A program made the position numbers and the translations under genes. A stretch of DNA of 64,000 nt from contig NZ_BMNB01000034.1 of assembly GCF_014646235.1 (NCBI RefSeq), positions 1-64,000 of the forward strand, written 5' to 3'. Position 1 is the stretch's first letter; each line of letters starts with the position of its first letter. The notes beneath the pieces are model-generated. The model did no database searches. It was not told the DNA's origin and saw only the letters and a program-made list of their open reading frames with translations. This DNA comes from Micromonospora sonchi. GTDB lineage: Bacteria > Actinomycetota > Actinomycetes > Mycobacteriales > Micromonosporaceae. Below are positions 40,815-48,564 of the stretch, piece after piece.

Positions 40815-40868
40815 GCAAGGAAGGGCCCCCTCTTAACGCCTGGTGTAGGTAAAGGGTCCCTTATTAAC
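40815..40868 (+). repeat. paired dispersed repeat, copy 4
   Basis: CAAGGAAGGGCCCCCTCTTAA (40816-40836 region) and a degenerate unit GTAAAGGGTCCCTTATTAAC (40849-40868) are in the orientation of copy 1, 10 bp after the XRE-cupin stop. The second unit has lost several consensus bases. Confidence 0.8.
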
Positions 40869-40898
40869 AGCGCCAGGCAGGAAGAGCCGCCAGGCCGG

Positions 40899-41099
40899 TT
40901 ACGCCTCCGACTCCTCGGCGAGGTGAGGACGGTTCCGCCTGATCCATTCCTCAACGTCCGCGATCCGCCAGACGGCACCCATGCCCAGCACGTCGTATGG
41001 CTCCGGGAAGTCCGCCCGGTCGATGATCTCGCCCGCACGCTGCCTGCTGACGCCCAGGCGTCGGGCGATCTCACCGCGCCCGTACAGGTGCGTTGGCAT
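40899..41099 (-). CDS. small AlpA/excisionase-like HTH protein
   Basis: A 66-residue protein with an MerR/AlpA-type helix-turn-helix: YGRGEIARRLGVSRQRAGEI, then FPEPYDVLGMGAVWRIADVEEWI. The W-R/L-x-x-DVExWI ending is typical of excisionase-like and AlpA proteins. A paralogue-like gene lies 90 bp upstream in the same orientation. No integrase is found nearby, so it may be a remnant of an integrated element or a stand-alone regulator. Confidence 0.75.
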   Translation of the reverse strand: MPTHLYGRGEIARRLGVSRQRAGEIIDRADFPEPYDVLGMGAVWRIADVEEWIRRNRPHLAEESEA

Positions 41100-41187
41100 G
41101 CGCGCAGGTTAGCCCTCACCAGGCTCGGTCGGCGGCCTGAGCGACGAAGCCACGCCGGGCTTAAGGTGGTGCGCCAGCGGGCGTCGG

Positions 41188-41397
41188 CTAGTCGCCGCTC
41201 TCGCTGTCCGCGAGTTCGCTCCGATGCTCGGCAATCCACCGCTCGACGTCTTCAGCCAGCCACACACGGCCCTGTTCGAGTTCGGCGGCCGGCTCGGGGA
41301 ATGACCGGCGCATGGTCAATTCGTAGACACGCTGCCGGCTGATGCCACCGAGCCGCACACGAATCTCATGCGTGCCCATCAGTCGGAGCTTCGCCAC
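41188..41397 (-). CDS. small AlpA/excisionase-like HTH protein, second copy
   Basis: A 69-residue HTH protein: MGTHEIRVRLGGISRQRVYEL, then FPEPAAELEQGRVWLAEDVERWI and an acidic tail. Layout is the same as its neighbour at 40899, but sequence identity is only moderate, so it is an old duplication or two acquisitions. The GTG or ATG choice is uncertain within two codons. Confidence 0.72.
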   Translation of the reverse strand: MAKLRLMGTHEIRVRLGGISRQRVYELTMRRSFPEPAAELEQGRVWLAEDVERWIAEHRSELADSESGD

Positions 41398-41569
41398 GGT
41401 CTGACGTTAGGCACGCGGGTACCAGTCGCGCGTCAAGCCTGACGCACGACAACCCGTCATGGGTACTTGACGCGCGACCGGGAAGAGGCGACGCTAAAGC
41501 ACGGCGACCGGGGAAAGGCATTCGGGCCCCCGAGGACGCCTCCAAGTCCCGCGTAACGGAGGTCGGCAC

Positions 41570-41984
41570 GTGCCTGAGCAGAGACCCGTGGAACGCAGCC
41601 CCCAATACCCGATGGCACCCCCAGACGCCGGGACGGATCTACGGTCCGCGCGACGACGGCACGCCTCGGGTCACGCCTGGCGTGTATCTGCTGACCCGGA
41701 AGGCGTCGGTCCAGTTCCGCCAACCGATCACTGTCCGCGTGATTCGCGAGCGTACGGAGCGGCGCACGTACCACGGATGGACGTGGGTTGACTGTTACGT
41801 GCTCGACGCGCGGGGCGACGCCATCGCCCGCCGTGAGCTGTTCGTGATGCCGGGACTGCTGGTCTATCTGGTGACGTTGCGCGAGGAGGCCGCCGAGCAA
41901 CTCGCCGAGCTGGGCTCGGCCACGCCGCCGGCTAGTCTGCACAAACGCTTCACGGACTGGGTGCCGGTCCGCCGCTCGGCGTAG
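41570..41984 (+). pseudogene. hypothetical gene with probable frameshift in a C-run
   Basis: The clearly coding part is 41682-41984, GTG-started, 100 residues (VYLLTRKASVQFRQPITVRV onward). The same frame stays open upstream with protein-like sequence TPGRIYGPRDDGTPRVTPG but offers no start. A GTG-started frame at 41570 (PEQRPVERSPQYPMAP) would join it if one C were removed from the CCCCC run at about 41618-41622. So either a +1 frameshift broke a 137-residue gene, or only the shorter protein is made. The family is unknown; it lies beside the two small HTH genes. Confidence 0.45.
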
Positions 41985-42008
41985 CCGCCTGACGCCGGCC
42001 GGCGCGGG

Positions 42009-42472
42009 TCAGTGGTCGGCGGGGGTGGGTGCCGTACGGCGCTGCCGGACCGCCCAGAGCGCCACCTCGGTACGCGAGGCCGAGCGGGCCTTGCGCAGCA
42101 GGTTGGACACGTGCACGGTGACCGTACGCACCGAGATGCCGAGGGCCCGGGCCACCTGCTTGTTGGACATCCCGGCGACCAGACAGTCGAGCACCTCGAC
42201 CTCCCGACCGGTCAACTCGGCCCACCCGACGCCCGCCGAAGACGAGAGGGCGGCGCGGGGCTGTGTAGTCGGGCGGTGCCGCTGAGTATCACCTCCGGGC
42301 GTGGGGTGAAGCCGTCCAGCGCGGCGGCGACCAGCAGACTCTTGCCCACGCCGGCGCCCCCGGTGACCACGGCGACAGCCGGCGACCGGCGGCGATCACC
42401 GACCACGGTGGACCACGTCCGGTCCAGCTCGGCCAGCTCACCGGCGCGCCCGACCATGGACACCGGCAACAT
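42009..42472 (-). pseudogene. LAL-type LuxR regulator collapsed by a large internal deletion
   Basis: From 42472 the frame gives the N-terminus of a LAL ATPase regulator: MVGRAGELAELDRTW and the Walker A VTGGAGVGKSLLVAAAL, then SGTARLHSPAP. From about 42260 a different frame gives only the C-terminal HTH, ELTGREVEVLDCLVAGMSN to VTVHVSNLLRKARSASRTEV. Family members are about 900 residues; around 750 are missing, and the two parts are out of frame. The junction lies in the CGCGCCGCCC stretch near 42255. The HTH part might be made from its own start. Confidence 0.82.
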
Positions 42473-42534
42473 TCCCCCACCCTAGGTAGTAGTGCGTAGA
42501 GACGCGGCGAGGGTGTTCTTGGCAAGCTTGTCTC

Positions 42535-43254
42535 ATGACGCTGATCCTCCGCTCGGCCATCCTCAACGACATCGGCCTGGTCCGCACCAACAACGAGGAC
42601 TCGGCGCTCGCCGGCGAGCGCCTCGTCGCGGTGGCCGACGGAATGGGCGGGTTGCCCGCCGGAGAGGTGGCCAGCGAGATCGTCATCCGGATCCTCGACG
42701 AGCTGATCCCGCCGACGGACCCGGACGCCGCCGTCGACGCGCTGCGCGCGGTGGTGAGCACGGCCAACCAGCGCATCCACGGCGCGATAGTGGCCGACCC
42801 GGCCCGCGACGGCATGGGTACGACGCTGACCGCCGCCCTGCTCGCCGGTGACACGCTGGTCCTCGCCCAGGTCGGTGACTCCCGCTGCTATCTGCTCCGG
42901 GAGGGCCGGCTGCGCCAACTGACCCGGGACGACACCTTCGTGCAGGCCCTCATCGACCAGGGGGCGCTGACCCGGGATCAGGCCCGGCACCATCCGCAGC
43001 GCTCGTTGGTGACGCGGGCGGTGCAGGGTGCGGACGCGCCACCGACGATGGGGATGCTGACGGTGGCCGCCGGAGATCGGTTGCTGCTGTGCAGCGACGG
43101 GCTCTCCGACTACGTGCCGGACGAGACGATCGCCGCCACGCTGAGCCTGCACGCCGACCGTCAGCAGTGCGGCGAGCAGTTGGTGAAGTTGGCCCACCAG
43201 GCCGGCGCGCCGGACAACGTCACCGTCGTGGTCTCCGACGTCGTGCCCGGCTGA
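42535..43254 (+). CDS. PP2C-family Ser/Thr protein phosphatase
   Basis: A 239-residue soluble phosphatase of the PstP/Stp1 type that reverses Ser/Thr kinase signalling. Metal-binding motifs are seen in order: SAILNDIGLVRTNNEDS, VADGMGGLPAGEVAS, GMGTTLTAALL, VGDSRCYLL, LCSDGLSDYV and DNVTVVV. It lacks the transmembrane helix of PstP, so it is a stand-alone cytoplasmic form. CTAGGTAGTAGTGC lies upstream (about 42483-42496), nearly identical to a stretch before the next operon at 43281. Confidence 0.9.
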   Translation: MTLILRSAILNDIGLVRTNNEDSALAGERLVAVADGMGGLPAGEVASEIVIRILDELIPPTDPDAAVDALRAVVSTANQRIHGAIVADPARDGMGTTLTAALLAGDTLVLAQVGDSRCYLLREGRLRQLTRDDTFVQALIDQGALTRDQARHHPQRSLVTRAVQGADAPPTMGMLTVAAGDRLLLCSDGLSDYVPDETIAATLSLHADRQQCGEQLVKLAHQAGAPDNVTVVVSDVVPG

Positions 43255-43290
43255 GCGGGTCGCGCCGGGGCCCGGATCCGCTAGGTAGTT

Positions 43291-43308
43291 GTGCCATCTA
43301 GATAGCAC
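43291..43308. promoter_or_regulatory. PadR operator-like palindrome
   Basis: GTGCcATCTAGATaGCAC is an 18-bp palindrome with a perfect ATCTAGAT core and one mismatched pair. It lies 17 bp before the padR start. CTAGGTAGTTGTGC overlaps its left side and has a 13/14 match upstream of the PP2C gene. Confidence 0.62.
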
Positions 43309-43324
43309 CGCTAGGGTTCGGCGA

Positions 43325-43663
43325 ATGGATTCCGACCGTCGCGGGCAGTGGCTGCGTGGAGTGCTCGACCTCTGCGTGCTCGCCCTGCTGCGCGACGGCG
43401 AGTCCTACGGCTACGAACTCGCCCAGTCGCTCGATGCCGCGGGTGTCGGGCCGATCCAGGGCGGCACGCTCTATCCGGTGCTGCTCCGGCTGCAACGCAC
43501 CGGCCTGGTCACCGCGCAGTGGCGGGCGGGCGCGTCGGGCCCGGCCCGCAAGTACTACCAGCTCACCGACGACGGGCGGGCGGCACTACGGCACGGCGGC
43601 AACGCCTGGCTGGCGTTCGTGGCGCCGGTGACCGGCATCGTCACGAAAGGGGTCGACGGGTGA
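43325..43663 (+). CDS. PadR family transcriptional regulator
   Basis: A 112-residue winged-helix protein from the ATG at 43325 (an upstream in-frame ATG at 43289 would cover the operator). Helix and wing are LDLCVLALLRDGESYGYELA to GGTLYPVLLRLQRTGLVTA and GPARKYYQLT. It lacks the long C-terminal helical tail of larger PadR proteins. It is first in a three-gene operon with an ABC exporter; its stop overlaps the ATPase start (GTGA). Confidence 0.9.
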   Translation: MDSDRRGQWLRGVLDLCVLALLRDGESYGYELAQSLDAAGVGPIQGGTLYPVLLRLQRTGLVTAQWRAGASGPARKYYQLTDDGRAALRHGGNAWLAFVAPVTGIVTKGVDG

Positions 43664-44478
43664 ACGCCGACGAGTGGCTGCGGGTGTTCGCGGCCGAGTT
43701 GCACCAGCGCCGGGTGGCGGTCGACGCCGCCCGGCACGTGGTCGCCGAGGCCGCCACACACCTGCGCGAGGGTGGGGGCGACCCGTGGCTGGTCTTCGGC
43801 GCGCCGCAGGCGTACGCCGCCGCGATCGTGGAGACCATCGGCACCGCGCCCGGCCCGCGACCCGGCCCGGTCCGGCTGCACGCCCGGGGCATCACCAAGC
43901 GGTACGGCCGACGCACGGTGCTGCGGGACGCGACGCTCACCGTACGGGCCGGGCAGATCGCCGCCGTGGTCGGCGCCAACGGCTGCGGCAAGAGCACGTT
44001 CCTGCGGATCTGTGCCGGGCTGATCTCACCCGACGCCGGTGAGGTGACCGTCTCCGGCCGGCTCGGTTACTGCCCGCAGCAGGGCGGCACCGTCGACTTC
44101 CTGCTGCCCGACGAGCATTTCGTGCTGGTCGGCGCCGGGCAGCGGATGGCTCGGGACCCGGCTCGACGCGCCGGCCGGGCGGCAGCGCGGCAACTCGGTT
44201 GGGAGGCCGAGCGGGACGTGCTCGCCCGACACCTCTCCGGCGGCACCCGGCAGAAGCTGAACCTGACCATGTCCACCCTTGCCGAGCCGGACGTGCTGCT
44301 CCTCGACGAGCCCTATCAGGGCTTCGACCAGGGCAGCTACGTCAACCTCTGGGACCAGTTGGTCCGGCTGCGCGACGAGGGGAAGGCCATCGTGGTGGTG
44401 ACCCATCTGCTCAATCAACTCGACCGGGTCGACGTCGTGCTCGACCTGACCCCGGCCCACCAGGGAGGCCGTTCATGA
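43660..44478 (+). CDS. ABC transporter ATPase with N-terminal HAAS/DUF1700-like region
   Basis: A 272-residue protein. The first 60 residues (WLRVFAAELHQRRVAVDAAR, then GGGDPWLVFGAPQAYAAAIVE) resemble the small HAAS/DUF1700 proteins normally encoded as a separate gene after padR. The ATPase follows: Walker A VGANGCGKST, signature LSGGTRQKLNL, Walker B VLLLDEPYQG, switch His VVTHLLN. Short length is normal for ABC-2-type exporters. The fusion would tie sensing or assembly to the ATPase. It overlaps the permease by 4 bp. Confidence 0.85.
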   Translation: MNADEWLRVFAAELHQRRVAVDAARHVVAEAATHLREGGGDPWLVFGAPQAYAAAIVETIGTAPGPRPGPVRLHARGITKRYGRRTVLRDATLTVRAGQIAAVVGANGCGKSTFLRICAGLISPDAGEVTVSGRLGYCPQQGGTVDFLLPDEHFVLVGAGQRMARDPARRAGRAAARQLGWEAERDVLARHLSGGTRQKLNLTMSTLAEPDVLLLDEPYQGFDQGSYVNLWDQLVRLRDEGKAIVVVTHLLNQLDRVDVVLDLTPAHQGGRS

Positions 44479-45167
44479 ACCGGCTGGTCACCGTGGCCGA
44501 GATGACGCTGCGGGAACTGGCGCGTCGTCGGGGCGTACTCCTGCTTCTGTTGTTGATGCCGTTGACCTTCTGGCTGATCCGGCGGGACTCGCACGTCGGG
44601 CAGTCGGTACGCGCGCTGCTGCTCGGCATCAGCTGGGCGGTCAGCACCGCCGCGCTCTTCGCCACCAGCGCCGCCCGCGAGTTGGAACCCCGGCTCCGGC
44701 TCGCCGGTTATCGCCCGCATCACCTCTACCTCGGCCGGATGCTCGGCCTGTGGGTGCTCGGGCTGGCCGTCTCCGTGCCGTTCTTCCTACTCACCGTGGT
44801 CGACACGACCAACCTGCGGTACGGCGGGATCGCCGTGGCGATGCTCTGCTGCGTGCTCGTGGCGGCACCGTTCGGCATGGTGATCGGCGCGCTGCTCCCC
44901 CGCGAGATGGAGGGCACCCTGCTGCTGCTCACCGTGGTGGCCATGCAGATGCTGCTCGACCCGGCCAGTTCCGGGGCGAAGCTGACGCCGTTCTGGTCCA
45001 GCCGGGAGATCGCCACCTGGGCGGTGGACCACACCGACGGTGGTTACCTGAGCCGGGGCGTCCTGCACGCGGCGGTGGTCACCGCGCTGCTGATCGTGAC
45101 GGTGGCGGGGGTGTTCGGCGTCCGACTGCGCCGCCGCCGGCATCTGCACCACGCACCGCTCGTCTGA
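44475..45167 (+). CDS. ABC-2-type transporter permease
   Basis: A 230-residue membrane protein with six predicted helices (first after LRELARRRGVLLLLLLMPL; last ending ALLIVTVAGVFGVRL) and a basic C-terminus RLRRRRHLHH. ABC-2 permeases export drugs, lipids or polysaccharides. Start ATG 44475 overlaps the ATPase stop (ATGA). The substrate is unknown; PadR control suggests an inducible export or envelope-stress function. Confidence 0.84.
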   Translation: MNRLVTVAEMTLRELARRRGVLLLLLLMPLTFWLIRRDSHVGQSVRALLLGISWAVSTAALFATSAARELEPRLRLAGYRPHHLYLGRMLGLWVLGLAVSVPFFLLTVVDTTNLRYGGIAVAMLCCVLVAAPFGMVIGALLPREMEGTLLLLTVVAMQMLLDPASSGAKLTPFWSSREIATWAVDHTDGGYLSRGVLHAAVVTALLIVTVAGVFGVRLRRRRHLHHAPLV

Positions 45168-45215
45168 GCAGCGATGGTGCTCGCTCCGGAGGGCAACTGC
45201 TTCTAGCATCACGGG

Positions 45216-46460
45216 GTGCGTCTGAGACCCGTCATCGCCCTGGTTGCCGCCATCACCGTCCTGTCCGGCTGCGGCGGCCCGTCCGTGCCCCGAGCCGACC
45301 CACGAAGCGTCCAGCAGCCGGGCGTCGGCGGCGCCGACGCGCCGGTCGACGAGGGCGAGCAGCCACAGACCGAGCCGTCGGAGGGCGCGCCGTCGCCGAG
45401 CGGGCAGGCCACCCCGTCGGCCCGTACCGGTCCGGGCGGTGCGCCGAGCGGCGCCAGCTCGCCACGACCCGCCAGGTCAGCGGGCGTACGGAGCGGAAAC
45501 CCGGCCGGCCGAGTCGCCGTACCGGCTGCGGCGCGGGCCGTCGACACCTCGAAGCCGACCCGCACCGTGGGCAGCGGCACCCCGGCAAGCTGCACCTCGG
45601 CGGCGGTGGTCCGGGCGGTGGCGGCCGGCGGGATCATCACCTTCGACTGCGGCCCCGACCCGGTGACGATCAAGATGACGGCGACCGCCAAGGTACGCAA
45701 CGCCAACGGCCCGCAGGTGGTGCTCGACGGCGGCGGCAAGGTCACCCTCAGCGGGCAGGGCCGACGGCGCATCCTCTACATGAACACCTGCGACGCGCTA
45801 CAGGGCTGGACCACTTCGCACTGCAACAACCAGGATCACCCCCAGCTGACGGTGCAGAACCTGGTCTTCGCCGACGGTGACGCCACCGGCCAGCGGACCG
45901 ACGGCGGCGGCGGTGGTGCGATCTTCGTCCGGGGCGGCCGGTTCAAGGTGGTCGACTCGCACTTCGTCGACAACCGCTGCGATCGCACCGGCCCGGACCT
46001 GGGTGGTGCGGCCATCCGGGTGCTCGACCAGCACGACAAGCAGCCGGTGTACGTGGTGAACAGCACCTTCACCGGCGGCTCCTGCGCCAACGGCGGCGCG
46101 CTGAGCAGCATCGGCGTCTCCTGGGAGGTGCTCAACAGCACGTTCCGGGGCAACGCGGCCGTCGGCAACGGCGCCAACCCGGCCAGGTCCGGCACCCCGG
46201 GTGGCGGCAGCGGCGGCGCGATCTACTGCGACGGCAACGAGTTCTCGGTACGTGCCGCTGGCACGATCATCGAGGACAACGACGCGAAGGAGGGTGGCGG
46301 AGCCATCTTCTTCGTCAGCAACAACCGCACCGGCACCCTGCGCATCGAGGGTTCCACCCTGCGGCGTAACCCCAGCCACGGCTTCGAGACCAAGGGCTAC
46401 CCCGGCATCTTCTTCCTCGGCGCCGGCCAGCCCGTCACCACCGACTCCACCCTCCGCTGA
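45216..46460 (+). CDS. lipoprotein with right-handed parallel beta-helix
   Basis: A 414-residue exported lipoprotein. The signal peptide ends in the lipobox VLSGC; a Pro/Ser/Gly-rich linker of about 90 residues follows. The rest is rungs of a right-handed beta-helix: repeated strands such as LTVQNLVFADG, FKVVDSHFVDNRC, VYVVNSTFTGGSC, WEVLNSTFRGN and GTIIEDNDAKEGGG, as in pectate-lyase-like and polymorphic outer-membrane-type proteins. No catalytic residues are obvious. A cell-surface carbohydrate or protein-binding role is possible. Confidence 0.83.
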   Translation: MRLRPVIALVAAITVLSGCGGPSVPRADPRSVQQPGVGGADAPVDEGEQPQTEPSEGAPSPSGQATPSARTGPGGAPSGASSPRPARSAGVRSGNPAGRVAVPAAARAVDTSKPTRTVGSGTPASCTSAAVVRAVAAGGIITFDCGPDPVTIKMTATAKVRNANGPQVVLDGGGKVTLSGQGRRRILYMNTCDALQGWTTSHCNNQDHPQLTVQNLVFADGDATGQRTDGGGGGAIFVRGGRFKVVDSHFVDNRCDRTGPDLGGAAIRVLDQHDKQPVYVVNSTFTGGSCANGGALSSIGVSWEVLNSTFRGNAAVGNGANPARSGTPGGGSGGAIYCDGNEFSVRAAGTIIEDNDAKEGGGAIFFVSNNRTGTLRIEGSTLRRNPSHGFETKGYPGIFFLGAGQPVTTDSTLR

Positions 46461-46478
46461 CGGCCAGCACGAGGCCGG

Positions 46479-47561
46479 TCAGTAGGGGTTGCCCTGGCCG
46501 GCCGGGCGGGCCTTGAGCAGGGCGGCGGGGCGGCCGGGCAGGGTGGGGGTCGCGGAGAGGGGTGGGCTCAGGGTGCCGGCGCGGTCGGCCATGCCGGCGA
46601 AGAGTTCCTTCAGGGCGGCGACCGCGTCGACGCGGGGGTGCCAGCCCAGCTCGGTCTCGGCCCGCTCGCTGGACATCAGCGGCGCGTTCAGCGCCAGCTC
46701 CACCCAGCCGGCGTCGACCGGCTGCAACCGGGCCCGCCAGGTCAGCGCTGCGGCCCCGCGCAGCACCGGGGCGGCCACCGGCACCGTCCAGCCATGGAAG
46801 TGCCGGGCCACCAGCTCCGGGGTCAGCACCGGGTCCGCGGCGACGTTGAAGGCACCGCGCACGTCACCCAGAACCGCCCGGGCGTACGCGTCGGCCACGT
46901 CGTCGGCGTGCACCGCCTGCATCCGCAGCCGCCGGTGGGCGGGTACCAGCGGCAGCCGGCCGAACCGCAGCAGCCGCACCGGCACGAGCGGCCCGAGGAA
47001 GTAGCGGCTGATCTCGGTGCCGGCCTCCCGCTGAAAGATCAGCCCCGGCCGCAGCCGCACCACCCGCAGCGCCGGATGGGTCCGCTCGATCCCGTCGAGC
47101 ATCTCCTCCACCGCCGCCTTGTCCCGGCTGTACGACGACCCGGCCACCCCGGTCGCCGGCCAACGCTCGCTGATCGGCCGGTCCTTCGGGCCGGGCGCGT
47201 ACGTGCCGACCGAGGAGGCGTACACCAGGGCCGGCACCCCGGCGCGCAGCACCGCGTCGACGACCGCCCGGCTGCCTCCCACGTTGGTCCGGCGCAACTG
47301 TCGCCGGTCGTGGCTGGGCTGGATCTGCCAGGCCAGGTGCACCACCGCGTCGGCACCGGAGAAGAGCCCGGTCAGCTCGTCCGCCGCACCCGGCGACCCG
47401 ATGTCGCAGGAGTGCCAGCGCACCCCGTCGTACGGCTCACCGGCTCCCGCGTGCGGCAGTCGCCGCGCCACGCCGACGACCTGGACGTCGCGCTCCCGCC
47501 GCAGCCGGCGCAGCAGCGCGGTACCGACGTTCCCGCTCGCCCCCACCACCACGATCCGCAT
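46479..47561 (-). CDS. NAD-dependent epimerase/dehydratase family protein
   Basis: A 360-residue extended SDR from the ATG at 47561. The NAD(P)-binding GASGNVGTALLRRL is at the N-terminus; the catalytic Ser-Tyr-Lys region reads YASSVGTYAP and SSYSRDKAAVEEM. An extra C-terminal tail of about 40 residues (ADRAGTLSPPLSATPTLPGR) is Pro-rich. Substrates of such proteins are nucleotide sugars, or quinones and lipids. It converges on the beta-helix lipoprotein gene and is not in an operon. Confidence 0.85.
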   Translation of the reverse strand: MRIVVVGASGNVGTALLRRLRRERDVQVVGVARRLPHAGAGEPYDGVRWHSCDIGSPGAADELTGLFSGADAVVHLAWQIQPSHDRRQLRRTNVGGSRAVVDAVLRAGVPALVYASSVGTYAPGPKDRPISERWPATGVAGSSYSRDKAAVEEMLDGIERTHPALRVVRLRPGLIFQREAGTEISRYFLGPLVPVRLLRFGRLPLVPAHRRLRMQAVHADDVADAYARAVLGDVRGAFNVAADPVLTPELVARHFHGWTVPVAAPVLRGAAALTWRARLQPVDAGWVELALNAPLMSSERAETELGWHPRVDAVAALKELFAGMADRAGTLSPPLSATPTLPGRPAALLKARPAGQGNPY

Positions 47562-47661
47562 GCCCGGTCCGTACCCGGTCAGCCGCTTCCCAAGCATGAC
47601 CGCCCACACCGTCCCGCGGTCCGCTCACGGGGGCCGGGGCCGGTCGAGGCGGTGCCGCGCT

Positions 47662-47961
47662 TCAGGGACGGGGTGAATGGCGAACCCAGGGACGCTTCAT
47701 GTCCCGCCGACCGGTCGTGGCGGCCACACAGCGCGGACAGATCCAGCCGGCCGGGTCCGCCGCGGTGAGCTGTTCGGTCGCGGTGTAGTCGAGCGGCACG
47801 TGCGGGAAGCGGCGCAGCCGGGTACGGCTCAGCGGCAGCCCACAGACCGTCTGGTTCTGCCCCGGGTGCCAGGCGTGCGCCTCACCGGCCGGCTCCCGTA
47901 CGCCGTCGGGCCCGGTCTGCTCGCTGGACGCGGCCACCGCGGCAGTGCTGCTCGTCCTCAT
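47662..47961 (-). CDS. hypothetical protein with CxxC zinc-finger-like end
   Basis: A 99-residue protein from the ATG at 47961. The conserved part is AHAWHPGQNQTVCGLPLSRT, then FPHVPLDYTATEQL and GWICPRCVAAT; the His/Cys pairs suggest a small metal-binding site. The first 25 residues are Ala/Ser-rich and variable. Similar short proteins are common in Micromonosporaceae and of unknown function. Confidence 0.68.
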   Translation of the reverse strand: MRTSSTAAVAASSEQTGPDGVREPAGEAHAWHPGQNQTVCGLPLSRTRLRRFPHVPLDYTATEQLTAADPAGWICPRCVAATTGRRDMKRPWVRHSPRP

Positions 47962-48000
47962 GCCCGGACGTTCCCCGCCCACGGCCCGCCACACCGGCAT

Positions 48001-48486
48001 TCAGCGGGCGAGCAGCGCGCCGATCAGGCACCCGAACGCGGCGACCGAGCTGACCGTCCGCACCAGGTTCCAGCGCACCCAGGTGGCCTCGAACCACTGC
48101 CGGACCGCCGTCAGGTCGGTGATCCGCTCGACCGGCCCGGCGGCCTCCAACCGGTTGTTGAGCGGCACGTTGCACCGGCCGGTGACACCGAGCGTGACCA
48201 GGTGGCAGAACAGCGCGGCGACGAGCCAGCCAAGCACCGCGCCGCCGTCGCCGACGTACCCGGCCACGGCCACCGCGACCAGCAGCGGCCCACCCAGGAA
48301 CGCCGTCAGGAACCAACCGTTGATGATCTTCCGGTTGATCGACTGCATGGTGCCGATCAGCGTGCGATCGTCGGTCGCGGCCAGACCCGGCATCACCGAG
48401 CAGGCGTACGCGAAGAACAGCCCCGCCACCAGCCCGGTGGCCCCGGTGGCTCCGGCCAGAACGGCGATCCGGACCGGTTCCGGCAT
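48001..48486 (-). CDS. DUF1772 (anthrone oxygenase-like) membrane protein
   Basis: A 161-residue protein with four predicted helices. Family landmarks are FFAYACSVMPGL in the first helix, a middle GPLLVAVAVAGYV helix, CNVPLNNRLEA in the loop and RWNLVRTVSSVAAFG in the last helix. Some relatives oxidise anthrones in polyketide tailoring; most have no known role. It starts just upstream of the AT3 operon end, converging towards nothing, so it is probably a stand-alone gene. Confidence 0.82.
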   Translation of the reverse strand: MPEPVRIAVLAGATGATGLVAGLFFAYACSVMPGLAATDDRTLIGTMQSINRKIINGWFLTAFLGGPLLVAVAVAGYVGDGGAVLGWLVAALFCHLVTLGVTGRCNVPLNNRLEAAGPVERITDLTAVRQWFEATWVRWNLVRTVSSVAAFGCLIGALLAR

Positions 48487-48564
48487 GCCGCACCTCCCCT
48501 GTAGCGGTGCCGATCCTGCCGTGGTGCCGGCCGAACCGATCCTGCCGAGGGTACGCCCTGCCGA

